A stretch of DNA of 64,000 bases from Hymenobacter sp. YIM 151500-1 (GCF_025979885.1 NZ_CP110139.1:4298001-4362000), one strand, 5' to 3'; positions 43,535-52,493 are shown, counted from the stretch's first letter. Notes: generated by a model not told the origin, from the sequence alone. Numbers and translations: made by a program.

Positions 43535-45676
43535 ATGGCTGTTAATCAAGAACTGAAATATCTCCGCAACATTGGGATTATGGCGCACATCGACGCCGGT
43601 AAGACCACGACGTCGGAGCGTATTCTGTATTACACTGGTAAAACCCACAAGATCGGGGAAGTGCACGAAGGTGCTGCCACGATGGACTGGATGGAGCAGG
43701 AGCAGGAGCGGGGTATTACCATTACCTCGGCCGCTACCACCACGCAGTGGAACTACCCCACAGAGCAGGGTGAGCCGACTTCCGAAACCAAAACCTACCG
43801 CATCAACCTGATCGATACTCCTGGTCACGTTGACTTCACGGTGGAAGTAGAACGTTCGCTGCGTGTACTCGACGGTGCCGTGGCACTGTTCTGCGCTGTA
43901 TCGGGCGTAGAGCCCCAGTCAGAAACCGTATGGCGTCAGGCTGACAAGTACAAGGTGCCCCGCATCTGCTTCGTCAACAAGATGGACCGTGCCGGTGCCG
44001 ACTTCTTCAAGGCCGTTACCGAAATCAAGGAAAAGCTCGGTGCTAACCCCGTGCCGCTGCAAATCCCGATTGGCGCCGAAGACACCTTCAAGGGTGTAGT
44101 CGACCTGCTGACCGGTAAGGCTATTGTGTGGGATGATGCCACCCAGGGCAAAACCTACAAGGAAGTCCCGGTTCCCGAAGACCTCGTGGAGACTGTACAG
44201 GAGTGGCGCGAAAAGCTCGTGGAAAGCGTAGCTGAGTACGACGACACCTTGATGGAGAAATTCTTCGAGGACCCGGACAGCATCACCCGCGAGGAAATGA
44301 TGGACGTTATCCGCAAAGCGGTTATCGACATGAAGTTCTCGCCGGTAATGTGCGGCTCTGCTTTCAAAAACAAAGGTGTTCAGGCTATGCTGGACGCGGT
44401 AATGGCCTACCTGCCCTCGCCGCTCGACATGCCTGCCATTGTAGGTACCAACCCCGACACCGGTGCTGAGGAAGAGCGTCACCCCGACAACTCGGAGCCT
44501 TTCACCGCCCTGGCGTTCAAAATTGCCACCGACCCGTTCGTAGGCCGGCTGTGCTTCTTCCGCTGCTACAGCGGGGTGCTGGAGTCGGGCTCGTACGTAC
44601 TCAACAACCGCACCGGCAAGAAGGAGCGTATCTCGCGCCTGATGCAGATGCACTCCAACAAGCAGAACCCCATCGACAAGATCCAGGCTGGTGACATTGC
44701 CGCCGGCGTGGGCTTCAAGGACATCAAGACCGGTGATACGCTGACGCAAGAAGGCAAGCCGCTGGTTCTGGAGTCGATGAGCTTCCCCGAGCCCGTAATC
44801 GGCTACGCTATTGAGCCGAAGACGCAGGCTGACGTGGACAAGATGGGTATGGCTATTGCCAAGCTCGTGGAAGAAGACCCAACCCTTGTGGTACAGACCG
44901 ACCAGGAAACTGGCCAGACCGTACTGAAAGGTATGGGTGAGCTTCACCTCGAAATCATCATCGACCGGATGCGTCGGGAGTTCAAGGTAGAAATCAACCA
45001 GGGTGCTCCGCAGGTTGCCTACAAAGAGGTGCTGACCAAGAAAGTCGAGCACCGCGAAACCTACAAGAAGCAGACCGGTGGCCGTGGTAAGTTCGGTGAC
45101 ATCGTGTTCGAGCTGGGCCCGAAAGAAACCGAACCCGAGAAGCCCGGCCTGGAGTTCGTGAACGACATCACGGGTGGTGTTATCCCCCGCGAATTCATTG
45201 CTCCAGTGCAGAAAGGCTTTGAAGAAGCCATGAAGAACGGTCCGCTGGCCGGCTTCCCGGTTGATGGCATGAAAGTGCGTTTGTTCTTCGGTTCCTACCA
45301 CGACGTAGACTCGGACGCTCTGTCGTTCGAACTGGCCGCCCGCGGTGGTTTCCGCGAAGCTGCTCGTCAGGCTGGTCCGAAACTGCTCGAGCCCATCATG
45401 GCTGTTGAAGTAGTGACGCCGGATGAGTATACGGGTTCGGTAACCGGTGACTTGAACCGTCGTCGGGGCATCATGAAAGGCATGGACACCAAAGGCGGTG
45501 CCAACGTGGTGAAGGCTGACGTTCCGCTGTCGGAACTGTTCGGCTACGTAACCTCGCTGCGTACCATCACCTCGGGTCGTGCTTCGGCTTCGCTGACCTT
45601 CTCGCACTACGACCAGGTGCCATCTAACCTCGCCGAAGGCATTATTGCTAAGCAAAAGGGCAACCCCGTTCGCTAA
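43535..45676 (+). CDS. fusA: Elongation factor G
   Basis: A 713-residue translocation GTPase. G1 is AHIDAGKTTTSERIL, switch I ERGITITSAATTTQW, G3 DTPGHVDFTVEVERSLRVLD, G4 VNKMDRAGADF and G5 GSAF. Domains IV and V follow (HRETYKKQTGGRGKFGDIVF, PKLLEPIMAVEVVTPDEYTG, LNRRRGIMKGM, RASASLTFSHYDQVP). Length is normal, with a short insert in the G domain (NYPTEQGEPTSETKTYRINL) as in other Bacteroidota. The ORF opposite it is a shadow. It ends 20 bp before rpsJ. Confidence 0.98.
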   Translation: MAVNQELKYLRNIGIMAHIDAGKTTTSERILYYTGKTHKIGEVHEGAATMDWMEQEQERGITITSAATTTQWNYPTEQGEPTSETKTYRINLIDTPGHVDFTVEVERSLRVLDGAVALFCAVSGVEPQSETVWRQADKYKVPRICFVNKMDRAGADFFKAVTEIKEKLGANPVPLQIPIGAEDTFKGVVDLLTGKAIVWDDATQGKTYKEVPVPEDLVETVQEWREKLVESVAEYDDTLMEKFFEDPDSITREEMMDVIRKAVIDMKFSPVMCGSAFKNKGVQAMLDAVMAYLPSPLDMPAIVGTNPDTGAEEERHPDNSEPFTALAFKIATDPFVGRLCFFRCYSGVLESGSYVLNNRTGKKERISRLMQMHSNKQNPIDKIQAGDIAAGVGFKDIKTGDTLTQEGKPLVLESMSFPEPVIGYAIEPKTQADVDKMGMAIAKLVEEDPTLVVQTDQETGQTVLKGMGELHLEIIIDRMRREFKVEINQGAPQVAYKEVLTKKVEHRETYKKQTGGRGKFGDIVFELGPKETEPEKPGLEFVNDITGGVIPREFIAPVQKGFEEAMKNGPLAGFPVDGMKVRLFFGSYHDVDSDALSFELAARGGFREAARQAGPKLLEPIMAVEVVTPDEYTGSVTGDLNRRRGIMKGMDTKGGANVVKADVPLSELFGYVTSLRTITSGRASASLTFSHYDQVPSNLAEGIIAKQKGNPVR

Positions 45677-45696
45677 TCCGCTTTCTCATTACAGAC

Positions 45697-46002
45697 ATGA
45701 ACCAGAAGATTCGCATCAAACTGAAATCCTACGACCACAACCTTGTGGACAAGTCGTCGGAGAAGATTGTGAAGGCGGTGAAGGCTACGGGCGCCATCGT
45801 AAGTGGCCCCATTCCGCTGCCCACCGACAAGGAGAAGTTCACCGTGCTTCGTTCGCCCCACGTGAACAAGAAGAGCCGGGAGCAATTCCAGCTCTGCACC
45901 TACAAGCGCCTCGTGGACATCTACTCTACTTCGTCGAAGACGGTAGACGCCCTGATGAAGCTGGAGCTGCCGAGCGGCGTAGATGTGGAAATCAAAGTCT
46001 GA
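45697..46002 (+). CDS. rpsJ: 30S ribosomal protein S10 (uS10)
   Basis: A 101-residue protein of the 30S head that also binds NusB in antitermination: QKIRIKLKSYDHNLVDKSSE, IVSGPIPLPTDKEKFTVLRS and PHVNKKSREQFQLCTYKRLV are typical. It closes the rpsL-rpsG-fusA group and is followed by a strong terminator. It is therefore cut off from rplC, its usual neighbour, by the O-antigen ligase-like gene. Confidence 0.98.
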   Translation: MNQKIRIKLKSYDHNLVDKSSEKIVKAVKATGAIVSGPIPLPTDKEKFTVLRSPHVNKKSREQFQLCTYKRLVDIYSTSSKTVDALMKLELPSGVDVEIKV

Positions 46003-46031
46003 GGACTGATTTATCTACCACTATGTGAGCA

Positions 46032-46069
46032 ACACCCTACTGGTTCTGCGGAGCCAGTAGGGTGTTTTC
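46032..46069 (+). terminator. Intrinsic terminator after rpsJ
   Basis: A perfect stem, ACACCCTACTGG with CCAGTAGGGTGT, a loop of about 10 bases and a following TTTTCTTTT, 30 bp after the rpsJ stop. It ends the rpsL-rpsJ transcript. Confidence 0.92.
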
Positions 46070-46162
46070 TTTTCCGGGCGTGCAACCTGTAACAAGGAGT
46101 ATGGGCTCCGTGGGGCAGTATATTAGCTGCCACAAACTACGCCCGCCGTCCGTTTCATCTTC

Positions 46163-47437
46163 ATGCCCGCTCTTCCTGGCTCCGTACTCACGCTACCTCG
46201 TTTGCTGCTTGCGGCTGCCTTCTTCTGCGGCTGCACTATTGCTGGGCTGTTCACCAGTTCCTTTTTTCGCATTCTGCCAAGCATTGGTATGGCTGGGCTG
46301 GTACTAACCTCACTGGTCTGCTACTGGCGCCACCGCGCCGCTTACCGGCGATGTAATGCAGTAGGGTACGGGAGTTTCTTGCTGGTATATGCCGTGCATG
46401 TGTTTTCAGGTCTGCTCCTGGATACCCTGAGCGAAGCCAAGTATAAGCAGGATGTAGTGCTACAGCTGCCGTTTCTGCTGCTGCCACTAGCCTTCTGGCT
46501 GCTACCGCCGCTACCCACCCGCTACTTACGCGGGCTGTGGATGTGGTTTATTGCTCTGACTGTGTGTGCCGCTGCCTACAGCACAGGCAACTATCTGTTG
46601 CACCAAGAAGAAATCAATGGGCTCTATTTGCAGTCGAAGGTGATGCCTACCGAGCCGGACCACATCCGCTTCAGCTTGATGGTGACCCTGGCTGTGGCAG
46701 TAGGCAGTATACTACTGGCGCATCGTGCGGTAGCCGAGCGCCTGCGGCCCTGGGTGCTCACGGCAACGCTGAGTTTGGCGCTTTTCCAGCATTTGCTGGC
46801 CGTGCGCAGCGGGTTGCTCACGCTCTACATTGTGGGCGGCGTGGCTGTGCTGTGGCTGGCAATCCGGCTACGCAGGTTTCGGCCGGCTGCCGGGCTGCTG
46901 AGCTTACTGCTACTGCTGCCCATTGTCGGTTACGTGTGTTTTCCTACGTTTCGCAACAAGTTTACCAACACACGGGAGGACATAGACCGGGTTGAGCACA
47001 CTGCTTCGGCCAACAACTATTCCCTAGTTGGACGGGTGTACTCCTACCGAGTAGCCTACAAGGTTTTCGGCGACAATCCGTGGCTCGGTGTGGGTAAGGC
47101 CAACATGGAGGCAGAACTGGCCGCGCGCTATAAGCAGGATTTTCCCAACATCAACCCGCAAGCCTACATTCTGCCGCACAATCAATATCTGTACGCGGCT
47201 GTGGCGTTTGGTTTGGTAGGAGTACTGCTTTTTATGTTCGGGTTCTACTATGCTGGCGTCAGTATCTGGCCGGCGTACGCTCCTATTCTCGTGACGCAGT
47301 ATCTCATCGTTACGTTGTCCTTTTTGGTGGAGTACACGGTAGAAACGCAGATTGGCATAGCCTTCTCCCTTTTCTTTCTGCTACTGGCGCTGGAAGGCAG
47401 CAAGCCCTCTGCTGCTGACGGCTGGCGCCCTCGTTAA
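46163..47437 (+). CDS. O-antigen ligase-like polytopic membrane protein, inserted between rpsJ and rplC
   Basis: A 424-residue membrane protein with about 11-12 hydrophobic segments. The motif DNPWLGVGKANMEAELAARY then ILPHNQYLYAAVAFGLVGVL is that of the Wzy/WaaL superfamily and parallels QPWLGTGPADVHAAMM...VHNQYLHALVAGG in the protein at 19071-20405, so the two are paralogues. It would polymerise or ligate O-antigen-like glycan at the inner membrane. No other glycan gene adjoins it. Its codon usage, less biased than the ribosomal genes around it, and its terminator-flanked position suggest it entered this site later. The start ATG is supported by a hydrophobic first segment. Confidence 0.85.
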   Translation: MPALPGSVLTLPRLLLAAAFFCGCTIAGLFTSSFFRILPSIGMAGLVLTSLVCYWRHRAAYRRCNAVGYGSFLLVYAVHVFSGLLLDTLSEAKYKQDVVLQLPFLLLPLAFWLLPPLPTRYLRGLWMWFIALTVCAAAYSTGNYLLHQEEINGLYLQSKVMPTEPDHIRFSLMVTLAVAVGSILLAHRAVAERLRPWVLTATLSLALFQHLLAVRSGLLTLYIVGGVAVLWLAIRLRRFRPAAGLLSLLLLLPIVGYVCFPTFRNKFTNTREDIDRVEHTASANNYSLVGRVYSYRVAYKVFGDNPWLGVGKANMEAELAARYKQDFPNINPQAYILPHNQYLYAAVAFGLVGVLLFMFGFYYAGVSIWPAYAPILVTQYLIVTLSFLVEYTVETQIGIAFSLFFLLLALEGSKPSAADGWRPR

Positions 47438-47661
47438 TACGGTTCTAAATCCGGGCCTGTAGTTCGTGATTGTACTTTTTCATAGCTCTGCCATAGAGCA
47501 GGATCGAGCCAGTAACCTATGGGAAAGTTGAAAGGAAGCTTGGAGCCGCCGCGAGGTTCAGGGAAAGTACCTGAGCATCAAGTGTACATAGCGGGAATAA
47601 CCTAACTGCGTGATGCTGAAAATATTTTAGAACGTAGCTAGAATATACCTTAACTATTTCC

Positions 47662-47669
47662 TAGCTTTG
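47662..47669 (+). promoter_or_regulatory. -7 box TAGCTTTG before rplC
   Basis: A perfect TAnnTTTG match 63 bp before rplC; no TTTG is seen at -33. The 295-bp gap upstream (47438-47732) otherwise holds no recognised gene. It would start the S10-type transcript without rpsJ. Confidence 0.65.
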
Positions 47670-47680
47670 CACTCCATTTC

Positions 47681-47705
47681 CGAAAACGCCACTCGGGCGT
47701 TTTCG
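47681..47705 (+). promoter_or_regulatory. Leader hairpin before rplC
   Basis: CGAAAACGCC pairs perfectly with GGCGTTTTCG around ACTCG, then GCTGTGTCTTTTCT follows. It lies between the -7 box and the rplC ATG, so it is transcribed as leader. It could be an attenuator or an r-protein binding site for autoregulation. Confidence 0.55.
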
Positions 47706-47732
47706 CTGTGTCTTTTCTAAAACCCCAATCGA

Positions 47733-48353
47733 ATGCCTGGCATCATCGGTAAAAAAATCGGTATGACAAGCCTCTTCACTCCGGACGGGAAGAACATTCC
47801 CTGCACGCTCATTGAGGCGGGTCCGTGCGTAGTGACGCAGGTAAAGACCGTCGAAACGGACGGCTATTCGGCCATCCAGCTCGGTTACGGCGAAAAAAAG
47901 GCGAAGAACACCACCAAAGCACTGGCTGGTCACTTTGCTAAAGCCGGAACCACCCCTAAGAAAAAACTCGTTGAGTTCCGCACCGACGAGGTAGCTAACT
48001 TCACCGCCGGCGCCACCATTGATGCTTCTTCCTTTGAAGAAGGCGAGTTCGTGGACGTAGTGGGCACCTCCAAGGGTAAGGGCTTCCAGGGCGTTGTAAA
48101 GCGCTATAACTTCGCCGGTGTGGGCGGCCAGACCCACGGCCAGCACAACCGCGGCCGTCACCCCGGTTCCATTGGTGCCTGCTCCTGGCCCTCGCGCGTG
48201 TTTAAGGGCATGCGCATGGGTGGCCGCATGGGCAACGACCGGGTGAAAGTGCAAAACCTGAAGGTAATGCGCGTGGTAGCCGACAGAAACCTGATTCTGG
48301 TGAGCGGCTCGGTTCCCGGTGCCAAGAACTCTTACGTGGTCCTGGAAAAATAA
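47733..48353 (+). CDS. rplC: 50S ribosomal protein L3 (uL3)
   Basis: A 206-residue protein near the peptidyl transferase centre: GIIGKKIGMTSLFTPDGKNI, GTSKGKGFQGVVKRYNF and GRHPGSIGACSWPSRVFKGM with GRMGNDRVKVQNLKVMRVV are conserved. Length is normal. It is the first gene of the S10-type cluster here and is 9 bp before rplD. Confidence 0.98.
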   Translation: MPGIIGKKIGMTSLFTPDGKNIPCTLIEAGPCVVTQVKTVETDGYSAIQLGYGEKKAKNTTKALAGHFAKAGTTPKKKLVEFRTDEVANFTAGATIDASSFEEGEFVDVVGTSKGKGFQGVVKRYNFAGVGGQTHGQHNRGRHPGSIGACSWPSRVFKGMRMGGRMGNDRVKVQNLKVMRVVADRNLILVSGSVPGAKNSYVVLEK

Positions 48354-48362
48354 CCCCCGAAG

Positions 48363-49001
48363 ATGGAACTGTCAGTATATAACATCAAAGGCGAAGACAC
48401 CGGCCGCAAGGTTACCCTGTCCGACGCCATCTTCGGCCTGGAGCCGAACGAGCACGTGATGTACCTCGACGTAAAGCAGTACCTAGCCAACCAGCGCCAG
48501 GGCACGCATAAGTCGAAACAGCGCAACGAAGTGCACGGCACCACCAAGAAGCTGAAAAAGCAAAAAGGCACGGGCGGTGCTCGCGCCGGCTCCATGAAGT
48601 CGCCCGTGTTCGTAGGCGGTGGCCGTGTATTTGGCCCCCAGCCCCGCGACTACGGCTTCAAGCTGAACAAAAAGACCAAGCGTCTGGCCCGTTTGTCGGC
48701 CCTGTCGAGCTTGGCCAAAGACGGCAAAGTGTCGGTAGTGGAAAACATTGCCCTGTCGGCTCCCCGTACCAAAGACTTCGCTGCCATTCTGGCTGGCCTC
48801 AAGCTGAATAACGGCAAGAAAACCTTGCTGGTAACCGGCTCGGTTGACAAGAACGTGGTGCTGTCGGCCCGCAACATTCAGAAAGTGAGCGTGGCTACTC
48901 CCGTAGCCCTGAACACCCACGATCTGCTGAACACCGACACCCTGCTGCTGTCGGAAGATGGGTTGAGCGCACTGGAACAACTCTATACCACTGCTGAGTA
49001 A
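48363..49001 (+). CDS. rplD: 50S ribosomal protein L4 (uL4)
   Basis: A 212-residue exit-tunnel protein with the tunnel loop KQKGTGGARAGSMKSPVFVG and GGRVFGPQPRDYGFKLNKKT. In E. coli L4 is the autogenous repressor of the S10 operon, which makes the hairpin before rplC a candidate target. It overlaps rplW by one base (TAATG). Confidence 0.97.
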   Translation: MELSVYNIKGEDTGRKVTLSDAIFGLEPNEHVMYLDVKQYLANQRQGTHKSKQRNEVHGTTKKLKKQKGTGGARAGSMKSPVFVGGGRVFGPQPRDYGFKLNKKTKRLARLSALSSLAKDGKVSVVENIALSAPRTKDFAAILAGLKLNNGKKTLLVTGSVDKNVVLSARNIQKVSVATPVALNTHDLLNTDTLLLSEDGLSALEQLYTTAE

Positions 49002-49288
49002 TGAGCATCCTGAAGAAACCCATCGTGACTGAAAAGGCCACGGGTCTGAACGAGAAAGGCCAATATGCTTTTGAAGTGGCCACTAAAGCCAATAAGGTTC
49101 AGATCAAGAAAGAGATTGAGCAGCTGTACGGCGTGACGGTTACGGGCATCAGCACCATCCGCACCATCGGTAAAGTAAAGTCGAAGTTCACGAAAGGTGG
49201 CGCCGTATCGGGCCGCCGTCCGCATGGCAAAAAAGCCATCGTGACCGTGAAGGAAGGCGACGTTATCGACTTCTACAGCGGCCTGTAG
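49001..49288 (+). CDS. rplW: 50S ribosomal protein L23 (uL23)
   Basis: A 95-residue protein at the tunnel exit, the docking site for trigger factor and SRP. It has ILKKPIVTEKATGLNEKGQY, FEVATKANKVQIKKEIEQLY and the short C-terminus GDVIDFYSGL. It overlaps the rplD stop and is 39 bp before rplB. Confidence 0.97.
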   Translation: MSILKKPIVTEKATGLNEKGQYAFEVATKANKVQIKKEIEQLYGVTVTGISTIRTIGKVKSKFTKGGAVSGRRPHGKKAIVTVKEGDVIDFYSGL

Positions 49289-49327
49289 GCCAGCTTCCCG
49301 CCAAGACATTTTTCTTAAGCAAGAGTA

Positions 49328-50155
49328 ATGGCACTCAAAAAACTAAGACCAACATCACCGGGTCAGCGCTTCCGCATCGCCCCGGCTTTCGACGAGATTA
49401 CGACGTCGGAGCCGGAGAAGTCGCTGTTGGCACCCCTCAAAAACTCCGGTGGCCGTAACAACTCGGGCAAAATGTCCAACCGCTACATCGGCGGTGGACA
49501 CAAAGCCAAGTACCGCATCATCGACTTCAAGCGCGACAAGGCCGTGGTGCCCGCCACGGTGAAGACGATTGAGTATGACCCCAACCGCACCGCCCGTATA
49601 GCCCTGCTGCAGTACGCTGACGGTGAAAAGCGCTACATCATTGCTCCCGCCGGCCTGGCCGTGGGTGCTACCGTAGTGTCGGGTACGGGTGTAGCTCCGG
49701 AAGTAGGTAATGCCCTTCCTCTGCGCGAAATTCCGCTGGGTACCATCGTGCATAACATCGAGCTGATGCCCGGTGGTGGTGCCGCCATGGCCCGCTCGGC
49801 TGGTACCTATGCGCAGCTGGTAGCTCGCGAAGACAAGTACGCCACCCTGAAGCTGCCCTCCGGCGAAATGCGCATGGTACTGGTTACCTGCATGGCCACG
49901 GTAGGCACCGTATCAAATGGCGACCACATGAATGTGCGTCTCGGCAAAGCTGGCCGCAACCGCTGGTTGGGCCGCCGTCCGCGCGTACGTGGTGTGGCCA
50001 TGAACCCCGTTGACCACCCCATGGGCGGTGGTGAAGGCAAGTCGTCGGGTGGTCACCCGCGCAGCCGCAACGGTATCTTCTCGAAGGGCCAGAAGACGCG
50101 CAACAAGAATAAGTATTCCGAGAACCTGATCGTCAGCCGCAAAAACAAGAAGTAA
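49328..50155 (+). CDS. rplB: 50S ribosomal protein L2 (uL2)
   Basis: A 275-residue protein required for peptidyl transferase activity. Conserved parts are LRPTSPGQRFRIAPAFDEIT, GGRNNSGKMSNRYIGGGHKA, VEYDPNRTARIALL-like IEYDPNRTARIALLQYADGE and the C-terminal VRGVAMNPVDHPMGGGEGKS, which includes the key His. Length is normal. It is 3 bp before rpsS. Confidence 0.98.
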   Translation: MALKKLRPTSPGQRFRIAPAFDEITTSEPEKSLLAPLKNSGGRNNSGKMSNRYIGGGHKAKYRIIDFKRDKAVVPATVKTIEYDPNRTARIALLQYADGEKRYIIAPAGLAVGATVVSGTGVAPEVGNALPLREIPLGTIVHNIELMPGGGAAMARSAGTYAQLVAREDKYATLKLPSGEMRMVLVTCMATVGTVSNGDHMNVRLGKAGRNRWLGRRPRVRGVAMNPVDHPMGGGEGKSSGGHPRSRNGIFSKGQKTRNKNKYSENLIVSRKNKK

Positions 50156-50158
50156 TCA

Positions 50159-50437
50159 ATGGCACGTTCGCTAAAAAAAGGGCCGTACATTGACTTCCGG
50201 CTCGAGAAGAAAGTAACGGCAATGGATGAGTCCGGCAAGAAGTCGGTGGTGAAGACCTGGTCGCGCCGCTCGATGATTTCGCCCGACTTCGTTGGCCACA
50301 CCTTCGCTGTGCACAACGGCAATAAGTTTATTCCGGTGTATGTAACGGAGAACATGGTAGGACACAAGCTCGGTGAGTTTGCTCCCACCCGCAACTTCCG
50401 TGGCCACATCGCCAAGAAAGATAAAGGCAAGCGCTAA
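50159..50437 (+). CDS. rpsS: 30S ribosomal protein S19 (uS19)
   Basis: A 92-residue head protein: MARSLKKGPYIDFRLEKKVT, RRSMISPDFVGHTFAVHNGN and GHKLGEFAPTRNFRGHIAKK are conserved. It is joined to rplB and rplV by gaps of 2-3 bp. Confidence 0.98.
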   Translation: MARSLKKGPYIDFRLEKKVTAMDESGKKSVVKTWSRRSMISPDFVGHTFAVHNGNKFIPVYVTENMVGHKLGEFAPTRNFRGHIAKKDKGKR

Positions 50438-50439
50438 TC

Positions 50440-50922
50440 ATGGAAGCAGTAGCTAAACTCCGGAACGTGCCCACCTCGCCGCGCAAGATGCGCCTGGTGG
50501 CCAACCTGGTACGTGGTCAGAAAGTGACCCGTGCACTGGGCCTGCTGAAATTCGAGGCTAACTCGGGCGCCGCCAAAATCGAGAAGCTGCTCTTGTCGGC
50601 CCTGGCCAACTGGCAGCAGAAAAACGAGGATGAGCGTATCGAAGACGCTAACCTCTACATCAAAGAGATTTTCGTGGACGAAGGCCGTATGCTGAAGCGC
50701 CTGCGCCCCGCCCCCCAGGGCCGTGGCCACCGCATCCGCAAGCGCAGCAACCACGTGACGCTGGTAATTGACTCGAAAGTAGAGCCGCTGGGTAGCAAAG
50801 CTGCCGCCAAGCAGGCCGCCGAGAGCAAGCCCTCCGCCGAAGTAGTAAACGAAGCTCCGAAACGGACTCGTCGCAGCTCGGCTAAGAAATCCAACGAAAC
50901 CACGGCAGAAGCCACCGCATAA
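50440..50922 (+). CDS. rplV: 50S ribosomal protein L22 (uL22), extended
   Basis: A 160-residue protein whose first 115 residues are the L22 fold (AKLRNVPTSPRKMRLVANLV, RIRKRSNHVTLVIDSK). The remaining 45 residues (KAAAKQAAESKPSAEVVNEA, PKRTRRSSAKKSNETTAEAT) are a charged, probably disordered tail not found in E. coli. It lines the exit tunnel. It is 5 bp before rpsC. Confidence 0.96.
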   Translation: MEAVAKLRNVPTSPRKMRLVANLVRGQKVTRALGLLKFEANSGAAKIEKLLLSALANWQQKNEDERIEDANLYIKEIFVDEGRMLKRLRPAPQGRGHRIRKRSNHVTLVIDSKVEPLGSKAAAKQAAESKPSAEVVNEAPKRTRRSSAKKSNETTAEATA

Positions 50923-50927
50923 GCACT

Positions 50928-51809
50928 ATGGGACAGAAAGTAAATCCGGTTGGCTTCCGTCTGGGCGTCATCAAAGGATGGGACTCGAACTGGTACGGCG
51001 GCAAGGACTTTGCCGACAAGCTGGTTGAGGACGAAAAAATCCGCAAATATATCAACGCTCGTATCCCGAAGGGTGGCATCAGCCGCATCGTGATTGAGCG
51101 CACACTGAAGCGTGTTACCATTACCATCAACACGGCTCGTCCGGGCGTGGTAATCGGTAAAGGTGGTCAGGAAGTTGATAAGATCAAGGACGAGCTGAAG
51201 CAGATCACCGGTAAAGACGTTCAGATCAACATCTTCGAGATTAAGCGTCCGGAACTCGACGCTAAACTGGTAGGCGAAAGTATTGCTCAGCAGCTACAGG
51301 CTCGTATCTCGTTCCGCCGGGCCATGAAGATGGCTATCCAGGCCGCCCTACGCGTTGGTGCCGAAGGCATCAAAATTCAGTGCGGTGGCCGTTTGGGCGG
51401 TGCTGAAATTGCTCGCTCCGAGCAGTACAAAGAAGGCCGTACGCCCCTGCACACCCTGCGCGCCGACATTGACTATGCCCTGTCGGAAGCTCAGACCGTG
51501 TATGGCAAAATCGGTATTAAAGTGTGGATCATGCGCGGTGAGGTGTTCGGTAAGCCCGACCTCTCGCCGAACCAGCAGCCTGCCGGCGGCCAGGGTGGCG
51601 AAACCCGTGAGCGGAACGACCGTGGCCCGCGCGGTGAGCGTGGTGGCGACCGGGGCGGTGACCGTGGCCCGCGCCGCGACCGGAATGACCGGGGTGGTGA
51701 AGGCCGTGGCGGCGACAACCGCGGTGGCCAGGGTGGCGGCGGACAGCGCCGGGGTGGTGGCCAAGGTGGCCAGAACCGCGGCGGCCAAGGTGGTGGTCCG
51801 CGTCGCTAG
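50928..51809 (+). CDS. rpsC: 30S ribosomal protein S3 (uS3) with RGG-like tail
   Basis: A 293-residue protein; bacterial S3 is usually about 210-235. Residues 1-215 are normal: GQKVNPVGFRLGVIKGWDSN, the KH domain with VVIGKGGQEVDKIKDEL, IQCGGRLGGAEIARSE and IKVWIMRGEVFGKPDL. The last 78 residues are an Arg/Gly/Asp/Gln-rich tail of GERGGDRGGDRGPRRDRNDR and GGQRRGGGQGGQNRGGQGGG type. S3 lies at the mRNA entry channel. The tail is encoded by quasi-repetitive GGTGGC/CGTGGC DNA. Compare the similar extension at the N-terminus of S5. Confidence 0.97.
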   Translation: MGQKVNPVGFRLGVIKGWDSNWYGGKDFADKLVEDEKIRKYINARIPKGGISRIVIERTLKRVTITINTARPGVVIGKGGQEVDKIKDELKQITGKDVQINIFEIKRPELDAKLVGESIAQQLQARISFRRAMKMAIQAALRVGAEGIKIQCGGRLGGAEIARSEQYKEGRTPLHTLRADIDYALSEAQTVYGKIGIKVWIMRGEVFGKPDLSPNQQPAGGQGGETRERNDRGPRGERGGDRGGDRGPRRDRNDRGGEGRGGDNRGGQGGGGQRRGGGQGGQNRGGQGGGPRR

Positions 51810-51848
51810 TCCATTTCTTTTCTCTCGAATTTCAATTCAAGATAACTC

Positions 51849-52274
51849 ATGTTACAACCGAAAAGGACCAAGTATCGCAAGATGCAAAAGGGTCGCGTGC
51901 ATGGCTTAGCCCACCGCGGCAGCTCCATTGACTTCGGTTCGTTCGCTATCAAGTCGCTGGAAACAGCATGGATTACGGCTCGTCAGATTGAAGCTGCCCG
52001 TATTGCCATGACCCGCGCTATGAAACGCGAAGGTCAAGTATGGATTCGCATCTTCCCTGATAAGCCTATCACGAAGAAGCCCGCTGAAGTACGGATGGGT
52101 AAGGGTAAAGGCTCGCCTGAGTATTGGGTAGCTATTGTGAAGCCCGGCACCATCATGTTCGAGTCAGATGGGGTGTCGCTGGAGGTGGCGCAGGAGTCGC
52201 TGCGGCTAGCAGCCCAGAAGCTGCCGGTGCGGACCTCGTTTGTTGTTCGTCGTGATTACGTAGAAAACAAGTAA
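51849..52274 (+). CDS. rplP: 50S ribosomal protein L16 (uL16)
   Basis: A 141-residue protein that helps place A-site tRNA: MLQPKRTKYRKMQKGRVHGL, ETAWITARQIEAARIAMTRA, WIRIFPDKPITKKPAEVRMG and GKGSPEYWVAIVKPGTIMFE are typical. It is 39 bp after rpsC and 4 bp before rpmC. Confidence 0.98.
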   Translation: MLQPKRTKYRKMQKGRVHGLAHRGSSIDFGSFAIKSLETAWITARQIEAARIAMTRAMKREGQVWIRIFPDKPITKKPAEVRMGKGKGSPEYWVAIVKPGTIMFESDGVSLEVAQESLRLAAQKLPVRTSFVVRRDYVENK

Positions 52275-52278
52275 GAAG

Positions 52279-52491
52279 ATGAAGAACGCCGAAATCCGCG
52301 CCCTCTCCCTGGAGGACCTCAAGAAACAAATCAAAACCGAGCAATCCACCGGCCAGAACCTGCGCTTCGCGCACGCCATCTCGCCTCTGGAAAACCCCGC
52401 TCGTCTGAAGCAAGCCCGCAAAACTGTCGCCCGTCTGCTGACCGAGTTGAAGCGTCGCGAGAACGAGCAGGCTCTTAACACTGCTAACTAA
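52279..52491 (+). CDS. rpmC: 50S ribosomal protein L29 (uL29)
   Basis: A 70-residue helical protein at the tunnel exit: MKNAEIRALSLEDLKKQIKT, NLRFAHAISPLENPARLKQA and RKTVARLLTELKRRE. It lies between rplP and rpsQ with gaps of a few bases. Confidence 0.97.
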   Translation: MKNAEIRALSLEDLKKQIKTEQSTGQNLRFAHAISPLENPARLKQARKTVARLLTELKRRENEQALNTAN

Positions 52492-52493
52492 CG

